This document shows, one piece after another, positions 8,601 through 17,109 of a DNA stretch of 64,000 bases. The first letter of the stretch is position 1, and each line of letters opens with the position of its first letter. The stretch comes from Gillisella terrae. Lineage in GTDB: Bacteria; Pseudomonadota; Alphaproteobacteria; Rhizobiales; Rhizobiaceae. The position numbers were made by a program, and so were the translations under genes. The notes under the pieces are model-generated. The model was not told the origin of the DNA. It searched no databases and saw only the letters and a list, made by a program, of their open reading frames with translations. The DNA is taken from NCBI RefSeq assembly GCF_004801395.1, contig NZ_SSOA01000004.1:310001-374000 (forward strand), given 5' to 3'.

Positions 8601-9366
8601 GCCCGTTTGATGCCTTGCCAATCGCATGGATGGCGGCTTCATAATCACGGTAATAGCGGGTGGCGTCGGCGTCTGTGGTCGCAGCCTCGCCCAGCATGTC
8701 GTAGGAATAGCCAAAGCCCTTGGCTTCCAGCCTCTGCGCCCGCTTCAAAGCCTCTTCAATGGTTTCGCCGGTAACAAATTGCTCGCCCATCATCCGCATG
8801 GCCATGTCAACGCCACGCCGAATAACCGGCTCACCACAGCGGGCAATCAACCGCGTCAAAGCTTTGGACAGGCCGCGGTCATTGACGGTTGATGTCAGCT
8901 TGCCCGTCACCACCAGCCCCCAGGTGGCAGCATTGACAAACAGCGAGCGCCCGCCGCCCAAATGGGCTTTCCAGTCGCCTTCCGCGATCTTGTCTCGGAT
9001 CAGCGCATCGCGGGTGGCATCGTCTGGAATCCGCAGCAGCGCTTCCGCCAGACACATCAGGGCCACGCCCTCCTGGCTGGAGAGCGAATATTCATGCACC
9101 AGACCTTCCACCCCGGTGCCCTTGTGCTTGGCCCGCAACGCCGTGATCAACCGGCGCGCCGTTGCCGCCGTGGCCCGCTTCAAATCCTCTGGCAATGTCG
9201 CAGGTTCCAGAAGGGCTTGAATACACTCCGGCTCTGAACGCCGATAAGCCTGCGTAATCGCCTGCCGCAATGGGCTTTGGGCGCGAATGGGCGGCGCAAA
9301 ATCTGCAAACACCGCAGCATCTGCCGCTTTCGTCTCAAGCTTCTGGGTGGAATTGGCCTGTTGCAT
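5668..9366 (-). CDS. putA: Bifunctional proline dehydrogenase / L-glutamate gamma-semialdehyde dehydrogenase PutA
   Basis: 1232 residues that oxidise proline to glutamate in two steps, passing electrons from FAD to the membrane quinone pool and then reducing NAD. The proline dehydrogenase barrel lies in the first 500 residues (RLVKGAYWDAEIKRAQ near 372). The aldehyde dehydrogenase module follows with SPWNFPLAIFTG (near 710), FTGSTEVAK (near 785), the catalytic-base motif ETGGQNA (near 813) and nucleophile Cys in GQRCSALRVL (near 845). An extra C-terminal region of about 200 residues resembles the ALDH-superfamily tail of longer PutAs. There is no N-terminal ribbon-helix-helix domain of the E. 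coli type, so it should not repress itself. Regulation probably comes from the Lrp-type gene divergently transcribed at 9494. AAGG precedes the ATG. Confidence 0.97.
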   Translation of the reverse strand: MQQANSTQKLETKAADAAVFADFAPPIRAQSPLRQAITQAYRRSEPECIQALLEPATLPEDLKRATAATARRLITALRAKHKGTGVEGLVHEYSLSSQEGVALMCLAEALLRIPDDATRDALIRDKIAEGDWKAHLGGGRSLFVNAATWGLVVTGKLTSTVNDRGLSKALTRLIARCGEPVIRRGVDMAMRMMGEQFVTGETIEEALKRAQRLEAKGFGYSYDMLGEAATTDADATRYYRDYEAAIHAIGKASNGRGIYKGPGISIKLSALHPRYTRAKTARVMGELLPKVKQLAVLAKQYDIGLNIDAEEADRLELSLDLLEELCLDPALNGWNGMGFVVQAYGKRCPFVLDFIIDLARRANRRIMVRLVKGAYWDAEIKRAQVDGLEDFPVFTRKIHTDVSYIACAKKLLAARDVIFPQFATHNAQTLATIYQLAGPDFKIGSYEFQCLHGMGEPLYDEVVGASKLDRPCRIYAPVGTHETLLAYLVRRLLENGANSSFVNRISDPNVSIDDLIADPVDGVRAMPVPGAQHEKIAKPTEIYGARKNSAGLDLSNEMVLQSLSETLKSTASTEWEAKPQLLAASGEGQSRSVLNPGDHRDVVGTVFDATEGDATQAVLHAGAQMQVWAETTPDHRASLLEKAADVMQARLPTLLGLIMREAGKSAPNAIAEVREAIDFLRYYAAQARSTFTEETKPLGPVVCISPWNFPLAIFTGQIAAALVAGNPVLAKPAEETPLIAAEAVRILHGVGVPLAALQLVLGDGRIGAALTSAPGVAGVMFTGSTEVAKLIQTELAGRLLPNGRPIPLIAETGGQNAMIVDSSALAEQVVADVIASAFDSAGQRCSALRVLCLQDAVADRTLKMLKGALHELSLGRTDMLATDIGPVISAEAKDIIERHIEAMRAKGKQVEQIGALAGTEHGTFVAPTIIEISNLAELSREVFGPVLHVLRYRRADMDRLIDQINATGYGLTFGLHTRLDETIAHVTARIKAGNLYINRNVIGAVVGVQPFGGRGLSGTGPKAGGPLYLGRLVEKTLPSQHRGEAIVDPGLIAFADWLDTKGEDAQAARHLATLSRLGQVQEMPGPVGERNLYMLHPRGRILLVPKTAQGLYTQLASVLATGNSALLEVKDDLKPLLRNLPEPVLAHLQISEKQNWTSVALAGALLEGEGEELIALNKTIAALPGPLLLVQAAASADMGDSNPYCLDWLVEEVSISTNTAAAGGNASLMAIG

Positions 9367-9465
9367 CGCGACGCCTTTGATACGAGTTTTGCCTAGTAAA
9401 AATCATATCATGGGATTCGCAACGTCATCGAACTTGAATTTCAGCGAAATCTAGGTCATTTCTCC

Positions 9466-9480
9466 AAATATTAGATATTT
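9466..9480. promoter_or_regulatory. Candidate operator between putA and putR
   Basis: A perfect palindrome AAATAT-TAG-ATATTT in the AT-rich 127-base gap between the divergent putA and putR genes, 13 bases upstream of the putR ATG. Its size and AT character suit an Lrp/AsnC-type regulator. Binding by PutR is an inference from position. Confidence 0.35.
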
Positions 9481-9493
9481 TTCAGGAAAAATA

Positions 9494-9964
9494 ATGAAAA
9501 AATCCGACATTCCCGGTGAATTGGATATGTTCGACATGAAAATTGTCGAGGCTTTATCGCAAGATGGCCGCATCTCCATCACCGAGCTATCGCAACGGGT
9601 GGGCCTGTCAAAAACACCCTGTCAGGTGCGATTGAAGCGATTGATCGATGAGGGCTATATTTTGGGCTTTCGCGCCGTGCTGGACGCGCGCAAATTTGGC
9701 CTCGACCATATTGCTTTTGCCGAAGTGAAATTAAGCGATACGCGCGAGACGGCGCTGAATGAATTCAATGCGGCGGTGCGCAAAATTCGCGAGGTGGAAG
9801 AATGCCACATGATCGCCGGTGCGTTTGATTATCTGCTGAAAGTGCGCACCAGCGATATTCGCCGCTATCGTCATGTTTTGGGAGAGAAGATTTCCAGCCT
9901 GCCGCATGTGTCGAGCACATCAACCTTTGTGGTCATGCAGGCTGTGAAGGAATATGGTCGTTAA
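9494..9964 (+). CDS. putR: Lrp/AsnC-family transcriptional regulator, probable PutR
   Basis: 156 residues with an AsnC-type winged helix-turn-helix (FDMKIVEALSQDGRISITEL, then RVGLSKTPCQVRLKRL) and a C-terminal RAM ligand-binding domain (AFAEVKLSDT, EVEECHMIAGAFDYLLKV). Good ribosome binding sequence AGGAAAAAT precedes the ATG. It is transcribed divergently from putA; in Agrobacterium and Rhodobacter such a neighbour (PutR) activates putA in response to proline. The very high similarity of context makes that role likely. The family usually also autoregulates, consistent with the palindrome in the shared promoter region. Confidence 0.93.
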   Translation: MKKSDIPGELDMFDMKIVEALSQDGRISITELSQRVGLSKTPCQVRLKRLIDEGYILGFRAVLDARKFGLDHIAFAEVKLSDTRETALNEFNAAVRKIREVEECHMIAGAFDYLLKVRTSDIRRYRHVLGEKISSLPHVSSTSTFVVMQAVKEYGR

Positions 9965-10028
9965 AGCATTTCCAGCAAAAGTGCGTAGCGGTTTTGCGTC
10001 AGGACAATGCGTTAACATCCGCCTGAAT

Positions 10029-10193
10029 TTAGTGAACAGTATCGGGGCGCTGATAATTGTCGTCGAGAATGTCCAGAACTTCGCGGAGCGAATTGACGAG
10101 AACGTCGGTCAACGAATCAATTTCCTGACTCAAAACCAGAGCGGCCAAATTGGAGTGGTCGGTGTTTGTGTCGAGGTCAAAATCGTCTGACAT
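10029..10193 (-). CDS. Putative small acidic protein (54 aa), unrecognised
   Basis: A 54-residue reading frame not overlapping any other gene: it starts MSDDFDLDTNTDH, contains a heptad-like helix (LAALVLSQEIDSLTDVLVNS) and ends in DDNYQRPDTVH. AGGAT precedes the ATG by nine bases. The composition is strongly acidic and codon choice matches neighbouring genes. I do not recognise the family and there is no signal peptide or membrane segment. It lies convergent to putR. It could be chance, but the amphipathic helix and ribosome binding site favour a real gene. Confidence 0.5.
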   Translation of the reverse strand: MSDDFDLDTNTDHSNLAALVLSQEIDSLTDVLVNSLREVLDILDDNYQRPDTVH

Positions 10194-10464
10194 AAGCGGA
10201 TCCTGTCTTTTTCGCCGGGCTCATCCCGGTTTTTCAAGTCACAGCGCCCAACGTCATCATGACGCGAAAAGACGCGGTAACATCTTAAAATTGCTCCGTA
10301 AAACCAGACGAATCGCAGCGCTGGCCTTCACAAAAACAAGCCTATAAACACTCGCTTGCGCGGAACTGGATCGACGGTGCCGCGCAAGACATAAACCGCT
10401 GCAAAAGACGTCAAAGACCAAAGATCAACCTTTGCATCTTGACCAAATCACGTCACAACAGGCC

Positions 10465-11061
10465 ATGTTTACCCTGCCCCGCCTACACAGCTATGATCAG
10501 GAGATCAAGAAGAGCCGGTTTCGCGCCCTTGCCTGTCCCATCGCTTCCGAAGAAGATGCCAAAGCGCTTTTGGCTGAGCACAGTGATGCCAATGCAAACC
10601 ACAATTGCTGGGCATGGCGGCTTGGGCAAAATTACCGTTTCAACGATGATGGCGAGCCTTCCGGCACCGCGGGCAAGCCAATCTTGCAGGCCATTGATGG
10701 CCAGCAGATGGATGGCGTGTTGGTCATTGTCACCCGCTGGTTTGGTGGGATTTTGCTGGGCAGTGGTGGCTTGATCCGCGCCTATGGCGGCACCGCCGCC
10801 GCATGTTTGCGCGAAGCCGAGAAGGTTGAGGTCATTCACCGAACCACGCTGACATTGCGGGTCGGCTTTTCCGATCTGGCGCTGGTGAAAGCCAGACTGT
10901 CGAGCGTCGAAAATATCCTGATCAACGCAGAAAACTTCACCGAAACCGGGGCAGACCTTGCTTGCGCCATCCCGGAAACCGAGAGCGAGGCAGTTGCCAA
11001 AATGCTGATCGATATGACCGCAGGCCGAACCCAGTTGGTGAAAGAGGATGATCAGGCCTGA
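10465..11061 (+). CDS. YigZ / IMPACT family protein
   Basis: 198 residues from the ATG at 10465. The N-terminal UPF0029/IMPACT domain is clear: EIKKSRFRALACPI, then a WAWR and DDGEPSGTAGKPIL segment and VTRWFGGILLGSGGLIRAYG, the conserved core of YigZ and eukaryotic IMPACT. A ferredoxin-like C-terminal domain follows. The family is cytosolic and linked to translation or ribosome-associated functions, but its biochemical role in bacteria is unresolved. An upstream in-frame TTG at 10432 would add 11 residues; I prefer ATG because homologues begin with MFTL-like sequence. Neither start has a strong ribosome binding site. Confidence 0.88.
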   Translation: MFTLPRLHSYDQEIKKSRFRALACPIASEEDAKALLAEHSDANANHNCWAWRLGQNYRFNDDGEPSGTAGKPILQAIDGQQMDGVLVIVTRWFGGILLGSGGLIRAYGGTAAACLREAEKVEVIHRTTLTLRVGFSDLALVKARLSSVENILINAENFTETGADLACAIPETESEAVAKMLIDMTAGRTQLVKEDDQA

Positions 11062-11185
11062 TCCTCTGTAACAGGCTCAAACCATTCGTGATCCCCATAT
11101 CTGAATCAAGAACTTGCAAATTAAATCGATTTAAAAGAACAATCCCGCCATTCATCCCCACAGTTATCCATGGAGGAGGCCAACA

Positions 11186-12340
11186 GTGCTGGTTATGAAA
11201 TTTCCAAAAGAACGCATGGCGGTCTCAATGCTGTTTCTGATAAACGGCTTTATCCTTGGCTCATGGGCACCGCGCATTCCGGGCTTTGCCGAAAAGCATG
11301 CGTTAAGTGAAGCCCAATTGGGGCTGATGATTCTGGTGTTTGGCATTGGCTCGGTTGTGTTTATGCCCATCGCCGGGGCGCAAATTGCCCGCTTTGGCTC
11401 AAACCGTGTCAGCCTTATTTCTGCGGCGCTGTTTTTGCCGACCTTGTTTTTGTTAAGCGCAGCCCCGACCATTCCCCTGGCTGTGCCTGCCATTTTCCTG
11501 TTTGGCGGCCTCATGGGGGCCATGGACATTGCCATGAATGCCAATGCGGTTGAAACCGAGCGCTTTATGAAAAGCGCCATCACCTCATCCTGCCATGCTT
11601 TTTGGAGTGTTGGCGGTTTGATTGGCGCAGGTCTTGGCGGTCCGTTGATTGTTGCCGTTGGCCCCACGGCCCAGAGCCTGATTGCCACCCTGCTGGCGGC
11701 GGCCCTTTTGATCTACGCATGGCCCCGCCTGCTGCATGACAAGCCCCATGCGCAGGAAAACCACCCCAAAGCCAGCCTGCCAAGACATGCTCTGCCATGG
11801 CTTTTGGGCCTTGTGGCACTGTTCAGCATGATTCCAGAAGGCAGCGTGCTGGATTGGGGTGCCCTTTACATGCGCAATGAATTGGGTGCCAATATTGCCC
11901 TGTCGGGCTATGCCTATGCCGCTTTCTCACTCACCATGTCGATCATGCGGTTTGCCGGTGATGGCGTGCGCAACCGATTTGGCGCAGTCAAGACAACGCA
12001 AATCTGCGCCCTCATTGCCATCATCGGCCTTTTGATTGCTGGCTATGCAACGGATGCATCGGTGGCTATTTTAGGCTTTGCGCTGATGGGTATTGGCATT
12101 TCCAATCTGGTGCCGATTGCCTTTTCGGCGGCAGGCAATCTGCCCGGCATGGCCCCCGGCGTTGGTATCTCGGTGGTCAGCACCATGGGCTATTCCGGCA
12201 TTCTGGTGGCCCCTTCCCTGATTGGCTTTATTGCCCAGCACACCTCGCTGGCGCTGGTGTTCAAAGGCCTGCCGGTGCTGATCGTTGTCGTCTTGCTGCT
12301 ATCGAAGCTTGTGCGCCACGCCGATCAATCTCATTCCTGA
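11186..12340 (+). CDS. MFS permease, YbjJ-like
   Basis: 384 residues with about twelve hydrophobic helices, beginning with SMLFLINGFILGSWAPRIPG, a typical first helix of the YbjJ group of major facilitator proteins. Inner membrane; substrate unknown. The GTG at 11186 is chosen because GGAGGAGG sits seven bases upstream; the next ATG at 11195 is too far from that site. The middle loop carries a charged segment (HDKPHAQENHPKAS) typical of the central MFS cytoplasmic loop. It stands alone between the YigZ gene and ispG, all on the plus strand. Confidence 0.85.
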   Translation: MLVMKFPKERMAVSMLFLINGFILGSWAPRIPGFAEKHALSEAQLGLMILVFGIGSVVFMPIAGAQIARFGSNRVSLISAALFLPTLFLLSAAPTIPLAVPAIFLFGGLMGAMDIAMNANAVETERFMKSAITSSCHAFWSVGGLIGAGLGGPLIVAVGPTAQSLIATLLAAALLIYAWPRLLHDKPHAQENHPKASLPRHALPWLLGLVALFSMIPEGSVLDWGALYMRNELGANIALSGYAYAAFSLTMSIMRFAGDGVRNRFGAVKTTQICALIAIIGLLIAGYATDASVAILGFALMGIGISNLVPIAFSAAGNLPGMAPGVGISVVSTMGYSGILVAPSLIGFIAQHTSLALVFKGLPVLIVVVLLLSKLVRHADQSHS

Positions 12341-12464
12341 GAGGCAACCCGAAAAATCACGGCTTGAAAAAGCCAACTCTTGTCACGATGTTGACAACCG
12401 AACATGATTGATCCACCTGACAAACACATCTGACGATCAATTGACCACAATGATAGGTATCGCC

Positions 12465-13715
12465 ATGGCGTCCGCTGAAGACTTTGACCCGAAACCGCGC
12501 CGCGCTTCTGTTGCCGTTGATGTTGGCGGCGTGATTGTTGGCGGTGGTGCTCCGGTTGTTGTGCAATCCATGACCAATACCGACACCGCCGATGTGGATG
12601 CAACGGTTGCGCAGGTGGCAGCCCTGCATAAGGCGGGCTCGGAAATTGTTCGCATCACCGTGGATCGCGATGAAAGTGCGGCGGCAGTGCCAAAAATTCG
12701 CGAGCGGCTGGAGCGCCTTGGGCTGGATGTGCCGCTGGTCGGCGATTTTCACTATATCGGCCACAAGCTTCTGGCCGATCACCCGGCCTGCGCCGAAGCG
12801 CTTGCAAAGTACCGCATCAATCCCGGCAATGTTGGCTTCAAGGATAAAAAAGACAAGCAGTTTGCCGATATTATTGAAATGGCCATTCGCTATGACAAGC
12901 CGGTGCGCATCGGCGTCAACTGGGGGTCGCTCGATCAAGATTTGTTGACCAGACTGATGGATGAGAACCAGGAAAAGGGCTTTCCGCTGTCTGCCCGGCA
13001 GGTGACGCGCGAAGCCATTTGCCAGTCGGCGCTGCTGTCGGCCGAGCTTGCCGAAGACATCGGCCTTGCCCGCAATCGCATCATTCTGTCGGCCAAGGTC
13101 AGTCAGGTGCAGGATCTGATCGCGGTCTATTCCATGCTGGCTGAACGCTCCAACCATGCTTTGCATCTGGGCCTCACGGAAGCGGGCATGGGCTCCAAGG
13201 GCATTGTCGCCTCCTCGGCTGCCATGGGCTATGTGCTGCAACACGGCATTGGCGACACTATCCGCGTTTCCCTCACCCCGGAGCCAAATGGCGACCGCAC
13301 CCGCGAGGTGCAGGTGGCGCAAGAACTGTTGCAAGTCATGGGCTTTCGCCAGTTTGTACCGGTTGTTGCCGCCTGTCCGGGCTGTGGTCGCACCACGTCT
13401 ACGGTGTTTCAGGAGCTGGCGCAAAAGATCGAAAATGACCTGCGCAAAAACATGCCGGTATGGCGCGAAAAATACCCGGGCGTTGAGAGCCTGAATGTTG
13501 CGGTCATGGGCTGCATCGTCAATGGACCGGGTGAATCCAAACACGCCGACATTGGCATCTCCCTGCCCGGCACCGGCGAAAATCCGGCAGCCCCGATTTT
13601 CATCGATGGGCAGAAAGCCATGACCCTGCGCGGTCCCAAAATCGCCGAGGAGTTTGAAGCTCTGGTGATTGATTATATTGAAAAGCGCTACGGCCAAAAA
13701 ACAGCGGCGGAATGA
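12465..13715 (+). CDS. ispG: 4-hydroxy-3-methylbut-2-enyl diphosphate synthase (flavodoxin) IspG
   Basis: 416 residues from ATG 12465. IspG is the iron-sulfur enzyme converting MEcPP to HMBPP in the MEP isoprenoid pathway. Conserved blocks include [14 protein letters not shown] near the N-terminus, [21 protein letters not shown], and the [4Fe-4S] ligands in [11 protein letters not shown] and [17 protein letters not shown]. In-frame starts further upstream (ATG 12450, TTG 12408) exist, but 416-417 residues fits the rhizobial family. The pathway continues with ispA at 15226-16122 in the same window, though on the other strand. Confidence 0.97.
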   Translation: MASAEDFDPKPRRASVAVDVGGVIVGGGAPVVVQSMTNTDTADVDATVAQVAALHKAGSEIVRITVDRDESAAAVPKIRERLERLGLDVPLVGDFHYIGHKLLADHPACAEALAKYRINPGNVGFKDKKDKQFADIIEMAIRYDKPVRIGVNWGSLDQDLLTRLMDENQEKGFPLSARQVTREAICQSALLSAELAEDIGLARNRIILSAKVSQVQDLIAVYSMLAERSNHALHLGLTEAGMGSKGIVASSAAMGYVLQHGIGDTIRVSLTPEPNGDRTREVQVAQELLQVMGFRQFVPVVAACPGCGRTTSTVFQELAQKIENDLRKNMPVWREKYPGVESLNVAVMGCIVNGPGESKHADIGISLPGTGENPAAPIFIDGQKAMTLRGPKIAEEFEALVIDYIEKRYGQKTAAE

Positions 13716-13789
13716 CCACTCCGCCCTTTTCTTGATATCGCCGCAATTGCTATGTTCAGGATAATCCGAACACCAAGGAGCTTGTTCCA

Positions 13790-14455
13790 ATGCTGAAACG
13801 ATTTGCACTTGTAGCGCTGGCTGCAACCTATCTCAGTGCCTGCACCACCACAAATCCCTATACAGGCGAGCAACAGATGTCGAACACCGCCGGTGGCGCT
13901 TTGATTGGCGCGGGCCTTGGTGCGCTGGGTGGCCTGGCTGTGGGTGGTGGCGGCCATGGCAAGCGCAATGCAGCCCTGATTGGCGCGGGCATTGGCGCGC
14001 TGGCTGGTGGCGCAATCGGCAACTATATGGACAATCAGGAAGCAGAGCTGCGCGCCCAATTGCAAGGTACCGGCGTTTCCGTCACCCGTCAGGGCGACCG
14101 TATCATTCTGAATATGCCATCCAACATTACCTTCCCAACCGATCAATATCAGGTTCTGCCGCCATTCTACCCAACGCTGAACTCGGTGGCTATCGTGCTC
14201 AAGAAGTTCAACAAGACCCTGATCGACATCAATGGCCACACCGATTCCACTGGTGGCCTGCAACACAATCAGCAGCTCTCTCAGCTGCGTGCTGATTCGG
14301 TGCTCAACTATCTCGGTTCACAAGGTGTTGATCCGCGCCGCATGTCGGCCATGGGCTATGGCCCAAGCCAGCCGATTGCCAGCAACGCCACACCAGAAGG
14401 CCGCGCCCAGAACCGCCGCGTCGAAGTATCGATCTCGCCGCTTCAGGCCAATTGA
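13790..14455 (+). CDS. OmpA-family outer-membrane lipoprotein with glycine zipper
   Basis: 221 residues. A lipoprotein signal ends in the lipobox LSAC (Cys18). It is followed by a glycine-rich repeat (GGALIGAGLGALGGLAVGGG, later IGAGIGALAGGAIG) typical of glycine-zipper membrane insertion, then an OmpA C-terminal domain that binds peptidoglycan (INGHTDSTG, LSQLRADSVLNYL, GYGPSQPIA, NRRVEVSI). The architecture is that of YiaD-type proteins that tether outer membrane to cell wall. AAGGAG precedes the ATG. The gene ends at a strong hairpin terminator, so it is probably the last gene of its transcript. Confidence 0.93.
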   Translation: MLKRFALVALAATYLSACTTTNPYTGEQQMSNTAGGALIGAGLGALGGLAVGGGGHGKRNAALIGAGIGALAGGAIGNYMDNQEAELRAQLQGTGVSVTRQGDRIILNMPSNITFPTDQYQVLPPFYPTLNSVAIVLKKFNKTLIDINGHTDSTGGLQHNQQLSQLRADSVLNYLGSQGVDPRRMSAMGYGPSQPIASNATPEGRAQNRRVEVSISPLQAN

Positions 14456-14472
14456 TCACCACAACAGCAAGC

Positions 14473-14499
14473 AAAAAGCCACCCGACGGTGGCTTTTTT
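14473..14499. terminator. Bidirectional intrinsic terminator
   Basis: Perfect stem GCCACC / GGTGGC with a CGAC loop, flanked by A5 on the left and T6 on the right. It lies between the convergent lipoprotein gene and the LysE-type gene, and has a U tract in both directions. Confidence 0.9.
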
Positions 14500-14500
14500 C

Positions 14501-15172
14501 TTATAAATGTGTGGTCAGCATTTTCACACCAGCCGCACCAAACAGCAGCGCCATCGCGCCTTCAATATAACGGCGACTGGCCTTGTAGATGCGCAAAGCA
14601 CCCGATGTTGAAAAGAGCAGCGCATAGCCGCAAAACACCGAGAAACCGGTTGTCAAACAGCCACCCACCACAATCGCCACCGCACTGAGCGACGCATTTG
14701 GCGGAAGGCCCAGCGAAATGATCGCAACCCAGGCAAAAATCGCTTTCGGATTTGTCAGGTGGATCAGATAGCCGCGCAGAAAGATGGAATGTGCGCGGCC
14801 AGACCCTGCGCTGGCTTTCACCTCAACCACCGCCTGCTCTTTGCGCAGCGCCGATTTTGCCGCCTTCAGGGCGAGGTAAAACAGATAAAGCCCGCCGATA
14901 ATCTTGAGCACCACCAGCGCCTCACCATAACGGTGCAGCAAAGCGGCGAGACCAAAAGATGCGGCCATCGCCCAGGTGAAGGAGCCTGCGAAAATGCCAA
15001 GCGCTATCACCAGACCGGCCCGCCGTCCTTGCGACATGGCTGTCGAGATAATCGCCAAATTAGCGGGACCAGGGCTGATCACCGCCACCAGATAGACGAG
15101 ATAACCGGACAGAAATTGCGCAAAATGGGCTGAGATCATCAAACAGGCTTTCACAACAGGAGTGAAGCGCAT
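14501..15172 (-). CDS. LysE/RhtB-family amino-acid exporter
   Basis: 223 residues with about six membrane helices and the LysE-family N-terminal signature ISPGPANLAIISTAMSQGRRAG, then GGLYLFYLALKAAKSALRK and HLTNPKAIFAWVAI. Such proteins export amino acids or derivatives across the inner membrane; the substrate cannot be read from sequence. The start could be 15172 or an internal ATG at 15139 (MISAHFAQFL); no clear ribosome binding site decides. It begins 53 bases after ispA on the same strand and may be cotranscribed with it. Confidence 0.87.
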   Translation of the reverse strand: MRFTPVVKACLMISAHFAQFLSGYLVYLVAVISPGPANLAIISTAMSQGRRAGLVIALGIFAGSFTWAMAASFGLAALLHRYGEALVVLKIIGGLYLFYLALKAAKSALRKEQAVVEVKASAGSGRAHSIFLRGYLIHLTNPKAIFAWVAIISLGLPPNASLSAVAIVVGGCLTTGFSVFCGYALLFSTSGALRIYKASRRYIEGAMALLFGAAGVKMLTTHL

Positions 15173-15225
15173 GAGTAAGCGATCATCACGCCCACCGCAG
15201 CTAAAAACGTGTCACAGAGGCAATA

Positions 15226-16122
15226 TCAGCTTTTGCGATTGGCAATAAAGCGTGCAGCATCCATCAAGGTGGTGGCCCGTGCGCCATAGGGAGCCAAAAG
15301 CGCCACCGCTTCCGCGACCAATCGGTCCAGCTCTGCTTCCGCCCACGCCTGCCCTTTGAGGCCCACCAGCGTGCCTTTTCCACGTCCGGCGTCCTTGCCG
15401 GTCGCTTTGCCCATGGTCGCAGCATCTGCCGTTAAATCCAGAAGATCATCAGCAAGCTGAAAGGCACGGCCAATCAAGGCACCAAAGGTGCGAAGCCGCT
15501 GGCGGTCTTCAAGCGACGCATCCGCAATCACCGGGCCAGCTTCACAGGCAAAACGCAGCAATGCGCCGGTTTTCATAGCCTGCAAGGTCACAATACCCTG
15601 CTCATCCGGGGCCTGCTTTTCGGCGGCCAGATCCAGCGCCTGTCCACCCGCCATGCCGCCCATGCCCGCCGCGCGCGCTAACGCCAGCACCAGCGCCGTT
15701 TTGGCGCGATCGCTCAGGTCGGTTTCGGGTGCCGCAATAATATCGAAGGCGAAGGTCAGCAGGCTGTCACCGGCCAAAATGGCAGTGGCTTCATCAAAAG
15801 CAATATGCACCGTCGGCTGGCCACGCCGCAGATCATCATCATCCATGGCGGGCAGATCATCATGCACCAGCGAATAACAATGCAGACATTCGAGTGCAGC
15901 ACCAATGCGCAAGGCCGCCGTATCATTGCCACCAAACAGCCGGGCACTTTCCACCACCAGAAAGGGGCGAAGCCGCTTGCCGCCATTGAGCACAGCATGG
16001 CGCATGGCGGCCAAAAGCAGCTCAGGTCTGGCAATTTCATCATCACCGGGCGTTGGCTGCAAAAGATCAGTCAAAAGCGCCTGAACGCGGGTGGCGGTGT
16101 CGCGGAGTGTGTGGTCAAACAT
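15226..16122 (-). CDS. ispA: Polyprenyl synthetase (geranyl/farnesyl diphosphate synthase)
   Basis: 298 residues of the trans-isoprenyl diphosphate synthase fold. Both aspartate-rich motifs are present: HDDLPAMDDDDLRRGQPT (first) and FQLADDLLDLTAD (second). NGGKRLRPFLVVES is the substrate-binding GKR region. The size, and the two extra residues inside the first DDxxxxD motif, fit bacterial farnesyl diphosphate synthases of the IspA type. The cytosolic product feeds undecaprenyl, quinone and hopanoid synthesis. GAGG precedes the ATG. It is divergent from mtgA with about 150 bases between. Chain length (C15 versus C20) is inferred from the family. Confidence 0.93.
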   Translation of the reverse strand: MFDHTLRDTATRVQALLTDLLQPTPGDDEIARPELLLAAMRHAVLNGGKRLRPFLVVESARLFGGNDTAALRIGAALECLHCYSLVHDDLPAMDDDDLRRGQPTVHIAFDEATAILAGDSLLTFAFDIIAAPETDLSDRAKTALVLALARAAGMGGMAGGQALDLAAEKQAPDEQGIVTLQAMKTGALLRFACEAGPVIADASLEDRQRLRTFGALIGRAFQLADDLLDLTADAATMGKATGKDAGRGKGTLVGLKGQAWAEAELDRLVAEAVALLAPYGARATTLMDAARFIANRKS

Positions 16123-16276
16123 ATCATGGCCTCATGCTTGCGGGCGCTGTTTGCCATGCCCGCCCCCATGGTGCAATCAGAATCTGTGTGCTCAAAGGCC
16201 CATATCGCCCGCTGGTCTGGTATTGGCGGGCATTCACGGCTAATAAGCATGTGGGAACAAGGACGAGTGGCACGAT

Positions 16277-17029
16277 TTGACAATAGAAACCGCGCCTGAG
16301 GAAAACGCGCCAGACGGTGCCATTCCGGCAGACCAAGAGCGAGAAAAAGGGGATTGGCGGCTGTTGCTTCATCGCGCCTTCAAAATCGTTATCATCCTTG
16401 CCTGCATTCCCGTGGTGTTGATGCTCCTCTATCGGCCCTCCTTCGTTCACCCACCATCAACACTCATGCTGGCCGATCTGGCCCTCTTCCAAGGCTACGA
16501 CCGCCAATGGGTGCCGCTGGATAAAATTTCGCCCGATCTCATCCGCTCGGTGATGATGTCGGAAGATGGCCAGTTCTGCGCCCATAACGGCGTTGACTGG
16601 GTGCAGATGCGATCCGTCATCGATGATGCGCTGGACGGCGAGGAAACCCGAGGGGCCAGCACCATCACCATGCAAACGGTAAAAAACCTGTTTTTGTGGA
16701 ACAGCCGCTCCTTTATTCGCAAGGGTCTCGAAATTCCCATGGCGCTGACAGCCAATGTGATCTGGTCGAAACGGCGGACCATGGAGCTTTATTTGAATAT
16801 TGCCGAATGGGGTCCGGGCATTTATGGCGCGCAGGCCGCAGCCCTTTATCATTTCAAAGTGCCCGCCTCCAAGCTCACAGCCCGGCAGGCGGCCCTGCTG
16901 GCAGTCTCGCTGCCCAACCCCATTGATCGCAATGCTGGCAAGCCAGGCCCCGGCCTGAGGCGGTTGGCGGCCATGGTAGAGCGCCGCGCCCGCAATGCCG
17001 GACCTTACATCACCTGTCTTGATCAATGA
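16277..17029 (+). CDS. mtgA: Monofunctional biosynthetic peptidoglycan transglycosylase
   Basis: 250 residues: a short cytoplasmic N-terminus, one membrane helix ([18 protein letters not shown], about 34-51), then a GT51 glycosyltransferase domain facing the periplasm. Catalytic motifs are visible: [17 protein letters not shown] with the EDxxFxxHxGxD core, [17 protein letters not shown], and [20 protein letters not shown]. It polymerises lipid II into glycan strands without a transpeptidase. The start is TTG at 16277, the only start codon available after an in-frame stop at 16244. The ribosome binding site is weak, so translation is probably low. Confidence 0.93.
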   Translation: MTIETAPEENAPDGAIPADQEREKGDWRLLLHRAFKIVIILACIPVVLMLLYRPSFVHPPSTLMLADLALFQGYDRQWVPLDKISPDLIRSVMMSEDGQFCAHNGVDWVQMRSVIDDALDGEETRGASTITMQTVKNLFLWNSRSFIRKGLEIPMALTANVIWSKRRTMELYLNIAEWGPGIYGAQAAALYHFKVPASKLTARQAALLAVSLPNPIDRNAGKPGPGLRRLAAMVERRARNAGPYITCLDQ

Positions 17030-17109
17030 CGTCAATAATTCGCGTTGGTCATCATTGGCACAGCTTGGTAGAAAATCATCAAGACGCCAACGTTTGATGG
17101 AGCCGCGCC

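Noticed and set aside
12357-13826. 489-codon minus-strand frame antisense to ispG
   Set aside because: Artefact of high GC and codon bias opposite a clearly conserved gene.
14501-15133. Plus-strand frames opposite the LysE-type gene
   Set aside because: Shadow of a well-supported membrane protein on the other strand.
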